Positions 20,330 to 33,010 of a DNA stretch of 64,000 bases are shown in pieces. Position numbers and translations under genes: made by a program. The stretch is from Helicoverpa zea (Eukaryota; Arthropoda; Insecta; Lepidoptera; Noctuidae): positions 6,572,001-6,636,000 of the forward strand of contig NC_061479.1 in the NCBI RefSeq assembly GCF_022581195.2, given 5' to 3'. Every line of letters starts with the position of its first letter. The stretch's first letter is position 1. Under the pieces are notes generated by a model. It was not told the DNA's origin. It searched no databases and saw nothing but the letters and a program-made list of their open reading frames with translations.

Positions 20330-20650
20330 ACAAAAAAGTCGTGGTGGCCTAGTGGGTAAAGAACTAATCTCTCGAGTATGAGGGCGTGGGTTCGATTCCA
20401 GGTCAGGCAAGTACCAAGGCAACTTTTCTAAGTTTGTATGTACTTTCTAAGTATATCTAAGTATATCTTAGACACCAATGGCTGATATAAAGGTGAAGGA
20501 AAACATCTTGAGGAAACCTGGACTATAAAGTCTGTAATCAGCAACCCGCATTGAGCAAGCGTGGTGATTAATGCTCAATCCTTCTCCGTGTGAGAGGAGG
20601 CCGCAGCCCAGCAGTGGGACGATAAAAAGGCTGTAACAGTAACAGTAACA
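20330..20650 (+). mobile_element. SINE-C, near full length, 12-bp target duplication
   Basis: The head GTCGTGGTGGCCTAGTGGGT with GGTTCGATTCCAGG carries RNA polymerase III box A- and box B-like sequences, as in tRNA-derived SINEs. The tail is CCGCAGCCCAGCAGTGGGAC, then GTAACAG repeats. GCAACAGATAGA flanks both sides (20318-20329 and 20651-20662). Relatives: 42918-43215 and a tail at 50038-50105. Confidence 0.82.
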
Positions 20651-20918
20651 GCAACAGATAGAGCTGCTTTTGCACTTATAATATTAAACTGAGGAACTAA
20701 ACATTTTTTGCCTATCATGAAAGAACAAAAAAAAAATGACTTGTAGCAATTCTAAACGCCTGAGTAAGGTAAAATCTTTGATAACGATAACAATAATGGG
20801 ATTAATCAATTATTGCCTAGTTATATTAAATTATATAGATATGTATACATTAGGGGTCTGGGAAACTACACATAGAATAAAACAAGTAATTCTTATGTAC
20901 TACATCAACTGTCTAGCC

Positions 20919-21539
20919 CAGTGGTTCTTAACCTTTTTGACATGAGGGACCACTTTAACTAAAGTTTGTCTCGCCGGGGACCACCTCATCGGTTTACCTA
21001 AATTAGCACTCATTTCTTTATTATTTATAAAAAAAAAAAACTGAATTTTTGGGTCAGTTCTACTCAAAGCTAAACGCATGTCGGCAGTTGTGTAGGTAAG
21101 CAAATGCAAATAAACAAAAACTTCCCTATGTAGGTTGTTTCCAAATGCGCGAGCGAAGCGAGCGCGAAATTTTTATCGGACTTAAACCAAATATTACGTA
21201 AAATGTAGCCCAAACGTACTTAACTTTTTGTTTGTTGACAAATGCAAAAATAAGGGCATATAGTTTCTGAATACGCGAGCGAAGCGAGCGCGAAATTTTT
21301 ATCGGACTTAAAACAAAAATTACGTAAAATTTAGCCCAAACGTACATTTTCATGAATTTGGGGGACTAGGTACGACACACGGGATATACGTCCATGCGAA
21401 AACCCCCGCTCGCAATTATAAGTCGATAAAAATTAAGTTAGATAACGTATAACAACGTCGCAAAGCTAAGCTTCGCGGACCACTTGGAATGCCTCCAGGG
21501 ACCACCAGTGGTCCGCGGACCACCGGTTAAGAACCACTG
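20919..21539. mobile_element. Non-autonomous hAT element, 8-bp target duplication, nested in a SINE-A
   Basis: Terminal repeats CAGTGGTTCTTAACC (left) and GGTTAAGAACCACTG (right) are flanked by an exact GTCTAGCC duplication (20911-20918, 21540-21547). An 8-bp duplication with CAGTGG-type ends is diagnostic of hAT transposons. The duplicated target is part of a reverse SINE-A that continues at 21548. Internally, GCGAGCGAAGCGAGCGCGAA with about 75 bp of following sequence occurs twice (near 21149 and 21275). No transposase remains. Confidence 0.85.
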
Positions 21540-21540
21540 G

Positions 21541-21735
21541 TCTAGCCTTTGCCCAACTATGTTGGGGTCGGCTTCCAGTCTAAACGAATGCAGCTCAGTA
21601 CCAGTGTGCCACATAGAGCGACTGCCTGCCTCCTCTACCCAGTTACCTGGGCAACCCATTACTCCCGGGCAAGACTGGTTGTCAGACTTACTGGTTCCTG
21701 ACTACCCGTAACGACTGCCAAGGACCTACAGTTTA
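21541..21735 (-). mobile_element. SINE-A, reverse copy, target of the hAT insertion
   Basis: CTATGTTGGGGTCGGCTTCC through CTGACTACCCGTAACGACTG in reverse orientation. The hAT element has entered its 3' end. Confidence 0.7.
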
Positions 21736-22299
21736 GAAAGGACATACAAACTTAGAGAAGTTGCACTGGTGCTTGCCTGACCTGGAATAGAACGTGAGAA
21801 GTTGGTTCTTTACCCACTAGGCCACTACGAGTCATAACCATGGACTTGTCTATATTTAGTAATATTATAGAGTTTAGAGTTTGCTTTCTTGAACGCGTTA
21901 GTCTCTGATTTGAAAAATTAAGAATTTCAATGTAAGATAACCTATTTATCACTTAATGAAAATGCTATCAGCTATTTTTTATCTGGGTAAGCAGATTAGT
22001 TCCCAAGGGAAGCAGGTAAAACTGCTTGCGGAATCTATGTTAGATAAAGTTTATTTGGGTGATTCATCAAAATAACCATTAACTAAAAAAGGAAGGTTAA
22101 ATACCTGATAGTTAAACAGGAAAAACGCGAAATGTTAAAGATTAGCGATTTGTGAATGGACTAATCTAACGATATGTCGATTACATGAATTAGATAAAAT
22201 ATAGGCTATTGTTCAGATAAGTAAAATACAAGGAAAAAGGTACTAGATATGATTTGAATGGTTGGGGTCTGAGTTTGTATGTACTGTCCAAGTACATAC

Positions 22300-22452
22300 C
22301 TCGGTGCATATCTCGGAAATCAACGACCGTGTTTCGGAGGGCTCGATAAGCTGGTCCCGGCTGTCATTTGAACATCTTTGGCAGTCGTTACGGGTAGTAA
22401 GAAGCCAGTAAGTCTGACACCAGGCTAACCAAGGGGTATATATGTCCCAGGT
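22300..22452 (+). mobile_element. SINE-A fragment, sense
   Basis: GTCCCGGCTGTCATTTGAAC, GGCAGTCGTTACGGGTAG and GTAAGTCTGACACCAGGCTA match the SINE-A body on the plus strand. Confidence 0.6.
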
Positions 22453-22459
22453 AACATTA

Positions 22460-24130
22460 AAAAAACATCTGACAATATTATTTCTCAATAAACAAAAGTT
22501 AGAGTAGCAACCACCTAATGTAATGTCAGTCATACTACCTACCTCTTACAGCGTTCATTGTTCTTGATGTGTGTGTAGTGTTATTTGTTATTTGTGTAGT
22601 GTAACTTGGTTTGGATGTGTTAACTTTTTCTACCTACCTCCCTACCTACCTAAGCTCTCTTACAAACTGTTTTTTTTTTTTTTTTTTTTAAGTTTAATTT
22701 TTTTTTTATTGTTATATAATTTCGTGTGCGTGTAAAATGTACCGTTTTAATTTCAATGATGAGGGGATATCTGAAAATCAGGGCTGTGCCCAGCACAGCA
22801 TATACTGAGATATACCCCTTGCCACACTGGTTCTTTTTTTTTTCTTGTATAGGTACCTTGTGTTATTTTTCAATGACTGTATGTGTGGCTAAATAAATGG
22901 TTTAAATGGTAAATGGTTTAAATGGTATTGGGTTACCCGGGTAACTATTAGATATCTTTTTATCTCACGTAACGATTTCAAACGAAGATTTTTGAGGAAC
23001 TGTTTTCCAATATCAAAACAAAAATACGGATACATGTTGTCAAATATTAATAGTAAATTATTAATATTTACAAATCAATTGTCTAAGATTCGTAATGATG
23101 TAAGCCATTGATGACACAAACGAACCGACAACATGTTAGTTTACTATATTATTGTTGTTATTTACTATAGTTACTACGAGTGATATCATTGTATACTATT
23201 AGTTAACCAACAATAGTAACATTAAACAACAAACAGTTTAGGGAAATAGCAAAAACTAAACATGGACAAATTGGAAACAAGCAAACCAGAAAGTATTGGT
23301 AAGAAATAAACATAACAAAAATAATGGCATCCAAGAAAAATGTTGGGGGCTCTTCTCCATATAAGGAGATCAGCCAGCTGCGCAGGACATATTATAGTGC
23401 ACGCACACATTAGCTTGGACATAGGTGCACTCACTATTCCTTCACTCTCATAGCGCGATGGGACGGTGAGAGTGAAAATCTCTCTCCGGTGGTATCGGAC
23501 CGAACATATAGGATACATCATTCAAATGAACAACTGCTGGAATAGCGACTTCCATCTAAGAAAACCGCATCCAAATCGGTTCTTCCGCTTTAAGACCTAC
23601 GGTGCCACCAAAGGCTATGTACCACCTATGTTTTGTGCAAAAGATTCTTTCTTTATATGAGAACATACTTTATGAGTGCTGAAGACAGTACCATATCTCC
23701 CTTAGCCAGAGGAGTCAACAGGACTAGATTGCTAAAAGGATTTTTTTGACTTGATGACCTAGGGGGTCCAACTTGATATCAAAAAAAAATATTTTGAGTA
23801 ATTCGTGTTGTTTATAAAATTCTATCTGCCACATGATCCAAAGCTATTTATTTTAAGATCCAAAATAATCTGAGTCCCGTACCGTACGGCTGAGCTACAT
23901 AATGTTAGCTGTGGTCAAAAATAGCCACAGTGTGGGTCCAAATGCCAGCCGCTGGCAAGACCCATGCAAAGATAGATACAGCTCTATTCTTATCTATACT
24001 AATACATACTATAAGGAGGAAACATGTTCTAGTATGTTTGTACCCCCTAAAGGCTTCGAAAGTGCTGAACTGATTAAAAATAACATTGGGGAAGGTAAAT
24101 AAAAGTTTTGCTAAACTATCCCATACTTAC
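22460..24130. other. No gene seen; simple repeats and one SINE-B piece
   Basis: Contains a CTAC(C) tract (22630-22653), a T run at about 22671-22689, and a reverse SINE-B fragment (about 23345-23470, CAGCTGCGCAGGACATATTA). The remainder is unique AT-rich DNA with only short, unsupported ORFs. Confidence 0.5.
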
Positions 24131-24131
24131 G

Positions 24132-24314
24132 GCCAGTTTTTTCATCAAAAGTTAAAGTTAAAGTAATGTCTAAAGTTAAAGTAACGATCAAATTTGTTTT
24201 TTCAAGGCTAAAGTGACAGCAAAATTCATAGAAAAATTGAATTTAACCGTTACTTTAACTTTAGTCATTACTTTGACTTTTACTTTGGCTTTAACTTTTG
24301 ATGAAGAAACTGGC
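24132..24314. mobile_element. Foldback MITE with GTTAAAG-rich arms
   Basis: Left GCCAGTTTTTTCATCAAAAG plus repeated GTTAAAGT motifs are mirrored by CTTTAACTTTTGATGAAGAA then ACTGGC on the right. About 183 bp. Confidence 0.65.
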
Positions 24315-24817
24315 TGTTAGGTGACATTTTAATATGGTATGAGAAGTAGTTTCTATGGGAAACAGTTAGACATAAACGAGAAAGAACTTTAAAGAACCAT
24401 GGCTTACCAGAAAAACTTATCGTACTTAAAATGACTAAAAGACATGAATTTGGGGACCCTATCATATATTTAAATATTATACAGCTGTAGAGTTTGTTGC
24501 TTTCTTGAAAGTGCTCACCTCAGGAACCCATTTAGGGTCTTTTTTGAACCCGTGTCAACGGAGCGTTATTAAGAAAGGCTAGGCTACTTTCTATCCAGAT
24601 ATAGTATGGATAATGAGCTCTCGGCGGAAGAGTGGGGATCGCTTTGCGCACTGTACACCTAAGGCAATAAACCAATAAATCACTTCTGCGCAGGTGAAGG
24701 TCAGGGCTCAATATCCTTGCCGATGATTATACGTAGAGTAGTTCTCACAGAGGCGGGTGTAACCGCTGACTGATTAAAACATAGTGTTATGTTTTAATAT
24801 TGATAAGAAAGGAATTA

Positions 24818-25190
24818 AATGTTTGATGTCCTCCTAGCCGATTATCGGCTACGGCGGCTGTTCTCATGTAAGGAGATTAGCCAACTGCGCAGGACATATT
24901 ATAGTGCACAAGCATTTGCGCAGACACAGGTGCACTCCCTATTCCTTCACTCTCATAGCCCGATGGGACGGCAATCCGACACGACCGGAAAGAGATCAGG
25001 CGCAGGACCGACATTTACGTGCTCTCCGATGCACGGGTGAATCAATCACCAACTTCCAGGCTTTGGGCTGCTTTGTGAAAGTCTTCTAAAACCCACAAAG
25101 TGATTTCGGCCCGACTCGGGAATCGAACCCGAGACCTCGTGCTCAGCAGCCACACTTGCGACAACTAGACCAACGAGGCAGTTAATTTAT
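24818..25190 (-). mobile_element. SINE-B, near full length with tRNA-like head
   Basis: On the minus strand it opens ACTGCCTCGTTGGTCTAGTT, and GGTCTCGGGTTCGATTCCCG gives a box B-like T-loop, as in tRNA-derived SINEs. The body ends at GATAATCGGCTAGGAGGACA. Other pieces: 19033-19262 and 23345-23470 (minus), 40102-40290 and 48672-48938 (plus). The tRNA-like head is part of the SINE and not a working tRNA gene. Confidence 0.75.
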
Positions 25191-25324
25191 AGATGTATTT
25201 GACATGTTTTAATGACGGAGTTAGTAACAAACGGTTTTAGATAACGCAACACTTGGAAATATTTGATTTATCATTCAATCAATCGATATTGGGCTCCCAC
25301 CCGGATATCGTTGATTGGATTTGA

Positions 25325-25580
25325 CGACCTCGATGGCACAATGGTCACCAAGCCGGACTGCCGAACCTGAGGTCCCGGGTTCGATCCCCGGTTCGGTCGA
25401 CATTTGTGTGATGAACATGCTTGTTGGCCGTGGTCTGGGTGTTACAATATGTATTTATAAATATGTATATATGTAGCTATATGTAGTTTATCAGTTGTGT
25501 TAGCACCCATAACACAAGTTAATTAATAACTTACCGTGGGGCTAACCGACCGTGTGTGAAAATGGTATCCCGACATTATT
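25325..25580 (+). mobile_element. SINE-E with tRNA-like head
   Basis: The segment GACCTCGATGGCACAATGG, then GAGGTCCCGGGTTCGATCCC, has box A- and box B-like sequences and partial cloverleaf pairing. It is followed by an unrelated body (TGGCCGTGGTCTGGGTGTTA to CGACCGTGTGTGAAAATGG). Only one copy is present in this window. Confidence 0.6.
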
Positions 25581-25906
25581 GTTTGTTTACATTAAATCCG
25601 GATGCAAAGAAGTACCCGTGTAGCTTTTAAGAGCGGATTTTTCGAAAGATTCACATACGCACAGTGACTGAATTTCAAATTCTTTCACTGTAGGATACTA
25701 TATCCGGGTGACACAGATTTTATTGACACGATATGATTTACTTCGTTTTGTGACACCAGACTAACAAAAGGATTTTAACTTTTTTGATTTTAAGGTGAGG
25801 TCTTTCCAGTGAATTGCTTTTTTGGAAGAGATAGAATGACGTCAACAATCTTTTTATTTGGAACTTAGAGTCCAGCGCTTATGTTTTTTTCGGAAATAGT
25901 TTTTAT

Positions 25907-26078
25907 TCAGAAGCCAGTAAGTCTGTCAATCACTCTTACCTAGGGTATTGGGTTGCCCTGGTAAATCGGTTGAGGACATCACATAGGCATCGCTCCTTGT
26001 AAAGCACTGGTACTCAGCTGTATCCAGTTAGACTGGAAGCCGACCCCAACATAGTTGGGAAAGGCAAGGCAGATGATA
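25907..26078 (+). mobile_element. SINE-A fragment, sense
   Basis: CAGAAGCCAGTAAGTCTG through GACTGGAAGCCGACCCCAAC and ATAGTTGGGAAAGGC match the 3' half of SINE-A. Confidence 0.65.
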
Positions 26079-26569
26079 ATGAGTACGAGAAGTTTTTCGG
26101 GACGCGATAACATTTTGAAATCATCAGTAACAAGAAATAAATGACTGGACCCCAGAGGCCGTTAAAAAATATTAAAAATAAACTTTTTAGCAATATTACT
26201 AATGCAAATATGAGTAAAGTTAAATGAATCAAATTGGCAGCGATCCAACAAACTATAAACTAAGAAAACATCACTTATATGAGAACAAACCATTAATATT
26301 ATGAAGCTGAAGAGTCCGTTTGTTTGAACGCGCGAATCTCAGGAACTAATGGTCCGATTTCGGTGCTACATACCCCATTTATGGCGGAAGGCTTAATCAG
26401 GTGCACTGAGTAGGTATGTCCCGATAAGCTCACAAAATATCGAAAGATTTTCATTCAGTTTTTCGATAAAGTGATTCATGACGAAGATTTAGGTAGAGAC
26501 AATTATCATATCATTCATATAAATAACATATCTAAGGCTGATAATGACCACATAAACTAAAAACAATTA

Positions 26570-26800
26570 AATCGCAGACTAACGTCATAGGCAGTCTGTA
26601 CTTTGAACTTCTTTGGCAGTCGATACGGGTAGTTAGAAGTCAGTAAGTCCGACAACCAGTCTTACCAAGGGGTATCGGGATACCCGAGTAACTGGGTTGC
26701 GGTGATCACATAGGCAGTCGCTCCAAGTGGTACACTGGTACTTAGCTGTATCCAGTTAGACTGGAAGCCAACCCCAACATAGTTGGGAAAAGGCTCGAGA
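26570..26800 (+). mobile_element. SINE-A fragment, sense
   Basis: GGCAGTCGATACGGGTAGTT through CATAGTTGGGAAAAGGCTCG. A degenerate further copy follows at about 27180-27312. Confidence 0.65.
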
Positions 26801-27649
26801 AATTATGAAATCGCAGACAAACTCAGAGCAAAACCTTCAACCCTATGAATTCAAAACTGAATTTTCACGTTCAAGTTGTCAAAGTGAACAGTTGTTTTAA
26901 GAAAAACTGGCGTTTATGTTGTCGATGTAAGGCTATTAGACTTCAGTAAATACTAGTTATCAGACAGACTGGTATTGTAAATGTGTGACGTCAGAGCCAC
27001 GTCATACCGTCTTACAACGTAGACTAGATGTTGAGAATTTAGGAAAACCATTTCTGTGATAGGAAGATATTTATAATATTGATGTTATAAGTAGTTTATT
27101 GTCAAATAACTTTGGCACTCATAAGTTAACAACTACCATCTATCTGATGACGAGTTTGGATGGTACGATAAACAGAGGGTTCCGGCCGTCATTTGAACAG
27201 TAAGAAACAGAAAGCAGAAAGTTTGACAAGCAGTCTTAAAGCAGTTCTGCAGCCAATTAGACTGGAAGACATCCTCAACATAGCTAAAAGTAGCGAGGCT
27301 GATGATGATGATTTAAATTAACATGAAATAAATCATTTAGATTTAGACAGAAACATGAACAAGAAATAATAAGCCGGGAAGTTTGTTGCGGCACTTCTTT
27401 CCAATAAAAATACATAGGAAGGTGGGAGTTATCTTTTTTAAAGCTAACATTTAAAAATATCAGCTTAATTTAATGAATGGCATATTTTTACGTAGGATTA
27501 GGGCTGGCCGATGACTATAATGATGACTAAATAAAACAAGATAGCGATAAATACGTGCCTACTTCCGCGCACGAGAGTTGCAGTAGGAAGGTTAAAACGA
27601 CTGACAGACGAGAGGTTCCAACCATTCATGTGAGATGAAAAGAAACCCT

Positions 27650-27865
27650 ACTAATATTATAAATGCGAAAGTAACTCTGTCTGTTCCGCTTTCACGTCTA
27701 AACCACTGAACTGATTTTAATAAAATTTGGTACAGAGATAGAGTTGACCTTGAGAAAGAACATAGGTAGTTTTTATCCCGGACTTTTGAAGAATTCTCTT
27801 GGAAACGCGATGTAACCGAACTCTACGCGGGCGAAGCCGCAGGCGGAAGCTAGTTAATATTATGA
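27650..27865 (+). mobile_element. Common lepidopteran interspersed repeat, nearly complete copy
   Basis: Runs from ACTAATATTATAAATGCGAA, through TTTCACGTCTAAACCACTGA and TTTTTATCCCGGACTTTTGA, to GCAGGCGGAAGCTAGTTAAT. Decayed relatives recur, for example near 3720, 8340, 14270, 17630, 24480, 26290, 29450, 56495, 58440 and 61790. The near-identical start and end (AATATTAT) suggest target duplication. Class uncertain. Confidence 0.55.
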
Positions 27866-27869
27866 ATCT

Positions 27870-29850
27870 GAAAGTGTATTTGTTATGGTTTCACGTAAAA
27901 CGTTAATTCTGTAAGGAGACACAAGACTTTGTTTTATATCCGGGTGCAGTAAGTAGTTGTCTCTTGACGCGGGAAAGAAATAAAATTTACGGAAATAGTC
28001 AAACCTTTTTGGTATACATAACTATAAATAGTGGTAATGTGTTTTTTTTCGCAATATTTGTACCTTCTATATTTTAGTGAAAGCTCAAAGAAATTGTAAA
28101 CATCACGAGAATACCAGGAAAACGAGAACCGAAAATATCTGAAAGAACCTCTGAAAATAAAAGAAAAGGTATTTCAAAAGACACGAAATTCAGAAGAAAA
28201 TTCAGCTCACGAAAGATTCAGGCAAAAAATGCTACATTCGGAGGAAGTGAGTCATATTGTAAAGGTCAAAATAATGACTATTTACAACAGACTTACAGCT
28301 CATAACTTTTAACGGTCATCTATACTAATATAATAAAGGAAACATTGTTTTAGTATGTTACTTTGTATCCTAAAGGCTCCGAAACTGCTGAACCGATTTG
28401 AAAATTATTTCGCTGTTGGAAAGCTACACTCTTTCCGAGTAACATCAGGCCTCTGTCACTCGACGTACTTGCGAGCGATAAATGCCTACCGCTCGCTGGG
28501 TTACCGGTAGCCCCACGCGGCTCAGGGCTTTCAATAGTCACACGCGCCGCGCGCGTTCCAATATTATTATTTTTATTTCGTGGCATGTTATGCTGTTGGT
28601 TTTTATTAGGTTTTTTAAGCTACCTTACAAACTGATGGATTATTTTGAGTTGTGTTGGTTTATATGTGACTATTGTAAGATTTAGAAACATTTTATATTT
28701 ATGAACCTATCTAGTAATTCTATTTTTTTTTAATAAATTAATACTTATCTACTTTATGACTTTAACAACAGAGATCATTAGGTACTTATTTTACTTTAGA
28801 TACCTACTTAGTTATATGAACTGTATTGTGAGTTTTGTAGCTCAAAACACATCTCGAGTGTAAGTAGGTACCTATATAGTTCTGGTCCAACTTAATGACG
28901 ACTCGGAACATTACGCGTGTCGCTACGCAGAAACCAATTTTAGGTATGTATCAACACTCGACGGAGTCGTACCATATGGGGTATGGCACTTGTGCTCGAA
29001 AAATAGTTGGAAACCGCCTTTGATTTTGACGAAAGCTTTACTTACCTATGCTTACGTATTAGGTAATATTAAGTAATATGTACCCATACTCCATTTTAGT
29101 AGGCAATGCAATAGTTAACTAAAGAAAAATATTCTTGATATTACTTTTTATTTAAAAACTCAGTTTTAAAAAAGGCTATCTTAAAATAAGCGTAACTTTG
29201 TTTTCCTACTTAAATATTAATAAATTGTAAGAAGCAACCCTAAGCACGGCCACGGCACGGTTGCGGTCACTGAACTGTGCGCTATCGCATTGGAATAACA
29301 ATCAAGCGCTCGAGCTTTTAAGGTTCATTTTATAACGCAGCTAGGAATTTGTAGGTAGTTGGGGAACTTGTAGGTGCTTATAACAGTAGGTATGGACCTT
29401 TTTGTATGGAGTGATTTATCTGTTACGTAGTAACTATTATATAATCTGTGGTAACATAGGCTATATTTTATCCCGGTACGGGCAGTAGTTGCCACGGAAC
29501 GCGGGTGAAACCGCGGAAAAACGGCTAGTATTCTATCATCCGTTGATTGGCATACTAAATATAGAATTTTGACATTACTCATATACTTAAATTCATAATG
29601 TCAAATTCCTTTCTCTATTATAAGCAAAACAACAGATAGCATATTGGGAACGGCCGTAAGAGTACAGACACTATATGCCTCGAGAAAGCGGCTCGACAAT
29701 TTGGCATGAACCTTAAAATGAAAGAAATCGTGAATGAGAGTAGGAGTTTCCTAAAACAATGTAATAATTGGCAATAGGCCAGGGCAGAAGAAACAACGTA
29801 AATTATAATGGAACCAAACTAGATAGTCTTAGGAATTGCATGAAAAGGTC
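27870..29850. other. No gene seen
   Basis: Mostly unique AT-rich DNA. A GC-rich stretch at 28440-28555 has no convincing frame. TATAGTTCTGGTCCAACTTA (28877) resembles one end of the small TIR element at 53246-53336. Confidence 0.45.
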
Positions 29851-29852
29851 AT

Positions 29853-30290
29853 CATCTGCCGAACCTTTTCCCAACTATGTTGGGGTCGGCTTCCAGTTTA
29901 AAAGGATGCAGCTGAGTACCAGTGCGCCACATGGAGCGACTGCCTATCTGTTCTCTTCAAATCAATTACCCGGGACGGGTCTTACGATAGATGTCCCAAT
30001 TAGGATGGGGTCGCAACGCAACTAGATATAGGGTCCAAAGGACGCAACTGGACGTAGATGTTTTACATAGCTAAGTCACTTCCACAACTTAACAGATTAC
30101 ATTATATCCCTTGGTAACACTGGCTGTCAGATTTTCTGGCTTCCTGACTACCCGTAAAGACTGCCAAAGATGTTCAAATGACAGCCGGGAACCCACCAAT
30201 TAAACGTGCCTTCCGAAACACGGAGGAACTCGTCATGACAAGACAGCCACCCTTATGATCGATCGACCCGTGTGGCTGTTATTTAGCCAA
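29853..30290 (-). mobile_element. Two reverse SINE-A pieces
   Basis: 29853-30010 (CCTTTTCCCAACTATGTTGG onward) and 30105-30290 (CTGGCTTCCTGACTACCCGT to GATCGACCCGTGTGGCTG) are consecutive parts of one reverse SINE-A separated by about 95 bp of other sequence. Confidence 0.6.
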
Positions 30291-30949
30291 GAGCTCGTTT
30301 AAGGGACTACAAAAAATGGTTAATTTGGAACTAACAAATCCCTCTGAATGTCAGTTATGTGACGTTTTACCGTAAGTAAGGATTAAGCTGGCTTCTTCCT
30401 GATCAATACCGGAATTTTGTAGTCGTCATTAAAAATTTTCGATGTCGATGTCAAAATATGCTAACTAGTATAGTAATATGCTGATAGTTTTTTAAATATT
30501 TTTTTTAAAAGAGCGAATACATAATGATTTGCTAAGTTAAATAGATTTTTGACGAATGTATGCAACATGTTAAAAAATACGGTCACAAAGCAAACGCGAC
30601 GCCAATTGAACAGTTTTGATGCAAGACGCAAGCAATCTTCAATTACCGAAAGTGACTGTTGATAATGTAAGGACAGGTCATAAAAACATAATTTTTGAAG
30701 GTATTGTATAGCTAGGTAGAAGGTCAGATTAGCAGTCTCTCCATGTGGCACACAGGTACTCAGCTGCATCAGGACATTATACGTAGTTAGGAGAAGGCTA
30801 GGCAGATGATGATAATGAGGTCAGATACTTAAGCAATCACTCTATGTAAAACACAGGTTCTTAACAGCTAATACATATTTGGGTACGAAAAATGTGATAA
30901 AGTAGAGGGACTAGGGTCAACAAATGCATTTTAATTTCATGACTTTAGG

Positions 30950-31147
30950 GACTCAGCGGGGCCCAGCAGGGCCAAGGTCTGCCGGGGCTGCGGAATTGTT
31001 CGAAAGAGTTACCGCGGCCCTGGTACATAAAAGGCCTGCGACGGAACACGACGGCTTTTAGTCAGTAAGAGTCTGACACTCCCTCACCGCTGCTAACCCA
31101 CAGCGGGAGGGGTCATTTGATGATTTTTGCCATCGATTATAAAAAAA
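30950..31147 (+). mobile_element. SINE-D, sense copy
   Basis: GGGGCCCAGCAGGGCCAAGG through CACAGCGGGAGGGGTCATTT, ending in an A run. Compared with the 17734 copy, it has extra 5' sequence and a shorter tail. Confidence 0.7.
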
Positions 31148-32217
31148 GGACTATATTGTATGGAGTAACTCAGTGCACCACGTAAGGATCAATGATCATT
31201 TCTGTATGAGAAGAGGTCTGTATAATAAGGACATTTGATAATCCAATTAAATCCTATACATAAATACGAAAGTAACTGTCTGTCGGGTTTTCACGCCAAA
31301 ACACCTGAACAGATTTAAATGTTGGTTAAACGGATGGTATAGCTAGAACCTGGGAAAGTGCCCTGTTGGAAGTAAGTAGTTCTGATGAAACGTGGGTAAA
31401 TCCGCGGGGAAGAACTAGAGTCGTAAATAAAATGTAGATAGTTATCGGCACGGATCAATTGTCTTGCAAGAATTTCTCCGTCAATTTTGGGTATTTTGGT
31501 ATTAAAATCAAAGTTGGAAAATACTGTCTTTCAGACTAAATAAAATTGGGAAAATTCACTTGCAAATAGGGACTTACCTACACAGGTATGTTTATATTGT
31601 ATGTATACGTTGGTACATAATAAAGCGTTTGCAATATTATAATATTACAAAGTGGTATACAAAAGAGTCACATTCAAGTAGGTGCGATATCTATTCACTT
31701 GCCAGTACGTAAGTAGCGAAATTTCACAACACTTAACCTTATCAGTTTTTCTTATATTTTTCCTGGTTTTACACGCACGGGTCTAAAATTTAATATTTTT
31801 TTACACAGAATCTTGATAACACGACGGATATTATCGAATTCTTTACTTATCACCGTTCACTTGGCTGTATGCGAGATGCCTTTGCCAGAAAAAGCGAAAA
31901 AATTTCAGGTCACAGATCATAGTCAAATTAGACTTCAGTAAATATTAGAAACATTCTTAGGAGTCAAAAATAAAAATAAATCAATTTTCTATTAAAATGA
32001 TTCACGTTTTTCGAGTGTCACCGCACTTATTTCACTAGTGTTATCATCACTATTTTCCCGTAGTCCTTTTATGAAAAATATAGGCCTCAAAAACTGTGTT
32101 ATTTAATATCTTATCGGCATTTCACGTTTAACTGTGCGGCAAACATTAGAACGAGTTATGACCGATAAAACTAAGCGCAAATAATCACAAGGTTTATTTT
32201 TCTAACAAGCCACTCAC
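31148..32217. other. No gene seen
   Basis: AT-rich DNA with one decayed copy of the common interspersed repeat (near 31280-31410). No exon with both a coding frame and splice sites was found. Confidence 0.45.
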
Positions 32218-33010
32218 CGAATATCGGGAATTTCAGTCGGTTTCCGCACCTACGGGCTCAAAATGTGATCTACAATGGTGCTCGAGTACAAAGCCAACAT
32301 TTGGCCGTTCCCAAAATAGTACCATGTAGCAGGCCCCAACTAAAGTTATAAACATTCACGCACACATGCAAATACTCCAAACCAAATAAAAAAAATCAAT
32401 ATTGAAACAATGACGGCGCGACGCCCCGAGCGCTAAATCTACACGGCAATATGGTCGATGAGCATTTTACTGAAAAAATGTGACTTTTCACAACCTTCGT
32501 ATAAGGGAAAACTACGAAAATAGACATAATACTCACGTTAGTGAGCGCGACCGACGTTCACATCACGCATGCAATTAAGCGACTCGTCTCCTATTTTTTA
32601 ACGATGAAAATCAATAATTTTTAAGAGCACAAAATTTTGTTCATATTTTTCCGTCCGGGCCCCCGCCGCCCTGCGCGGTCTCGCTCAAACACTTAAAAAT
32701 GAAAAACCCATTGCAAGAAAACTGTGCTACCGAAAGAGATGCATATACGTCGTCGCCGATTGTAAATAATGATGAGGAACGAACCATAACAAACGAAAGA
32801 GACAGTCGATGGAGATCACTATTAACAATAACAAAATTAGTTACGTAACAACAATAACACTGATTTATCTTTGTACTCACCGTTTGTTAGCGCTGATGTA
32901 CGTGTTTGAACGATAAATTAATACTTTTTACACGTTTTTGTAACATCGCGAATGCATTTTGACGCGAGCAATCATCCGTCAGACGGACGCCATTTGCAAT
33001 TTGTGCATCT
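32218..33010 (-). promoter_or_regulatory. Cluster of candidate non-coding first exons (minus strand)
   Basis: Three consensus 5' splice sites face the minus direction: TCG|GTGAGTGG (exon edge 32218), AAC|GTGAGTAT (32537) and ACG|GTGAGTAC (32881). Each follows a CpG-richer stretch without a long ORF. The region around 32900-33000 has GTCAGACGGACGCCATTTGC and CGAGTCAGATG (minus strand), which look like initiator sequence. They could be alternative 5' UTR exons of the BTB-Psq gene, whose ATG lies 16 kb downstream. No transcript evidence is available. Confidence 0.4.

Noticed and set aside
25105..25190. tRNA-like sequence with GGTTCGATTCC
   Set aside because: It is the head of SINE-B; the anticodon arm is poorly paired and a SINE body follows. 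The same holds for the heads at 20338, 25325, 42918, 48958 and 62151.
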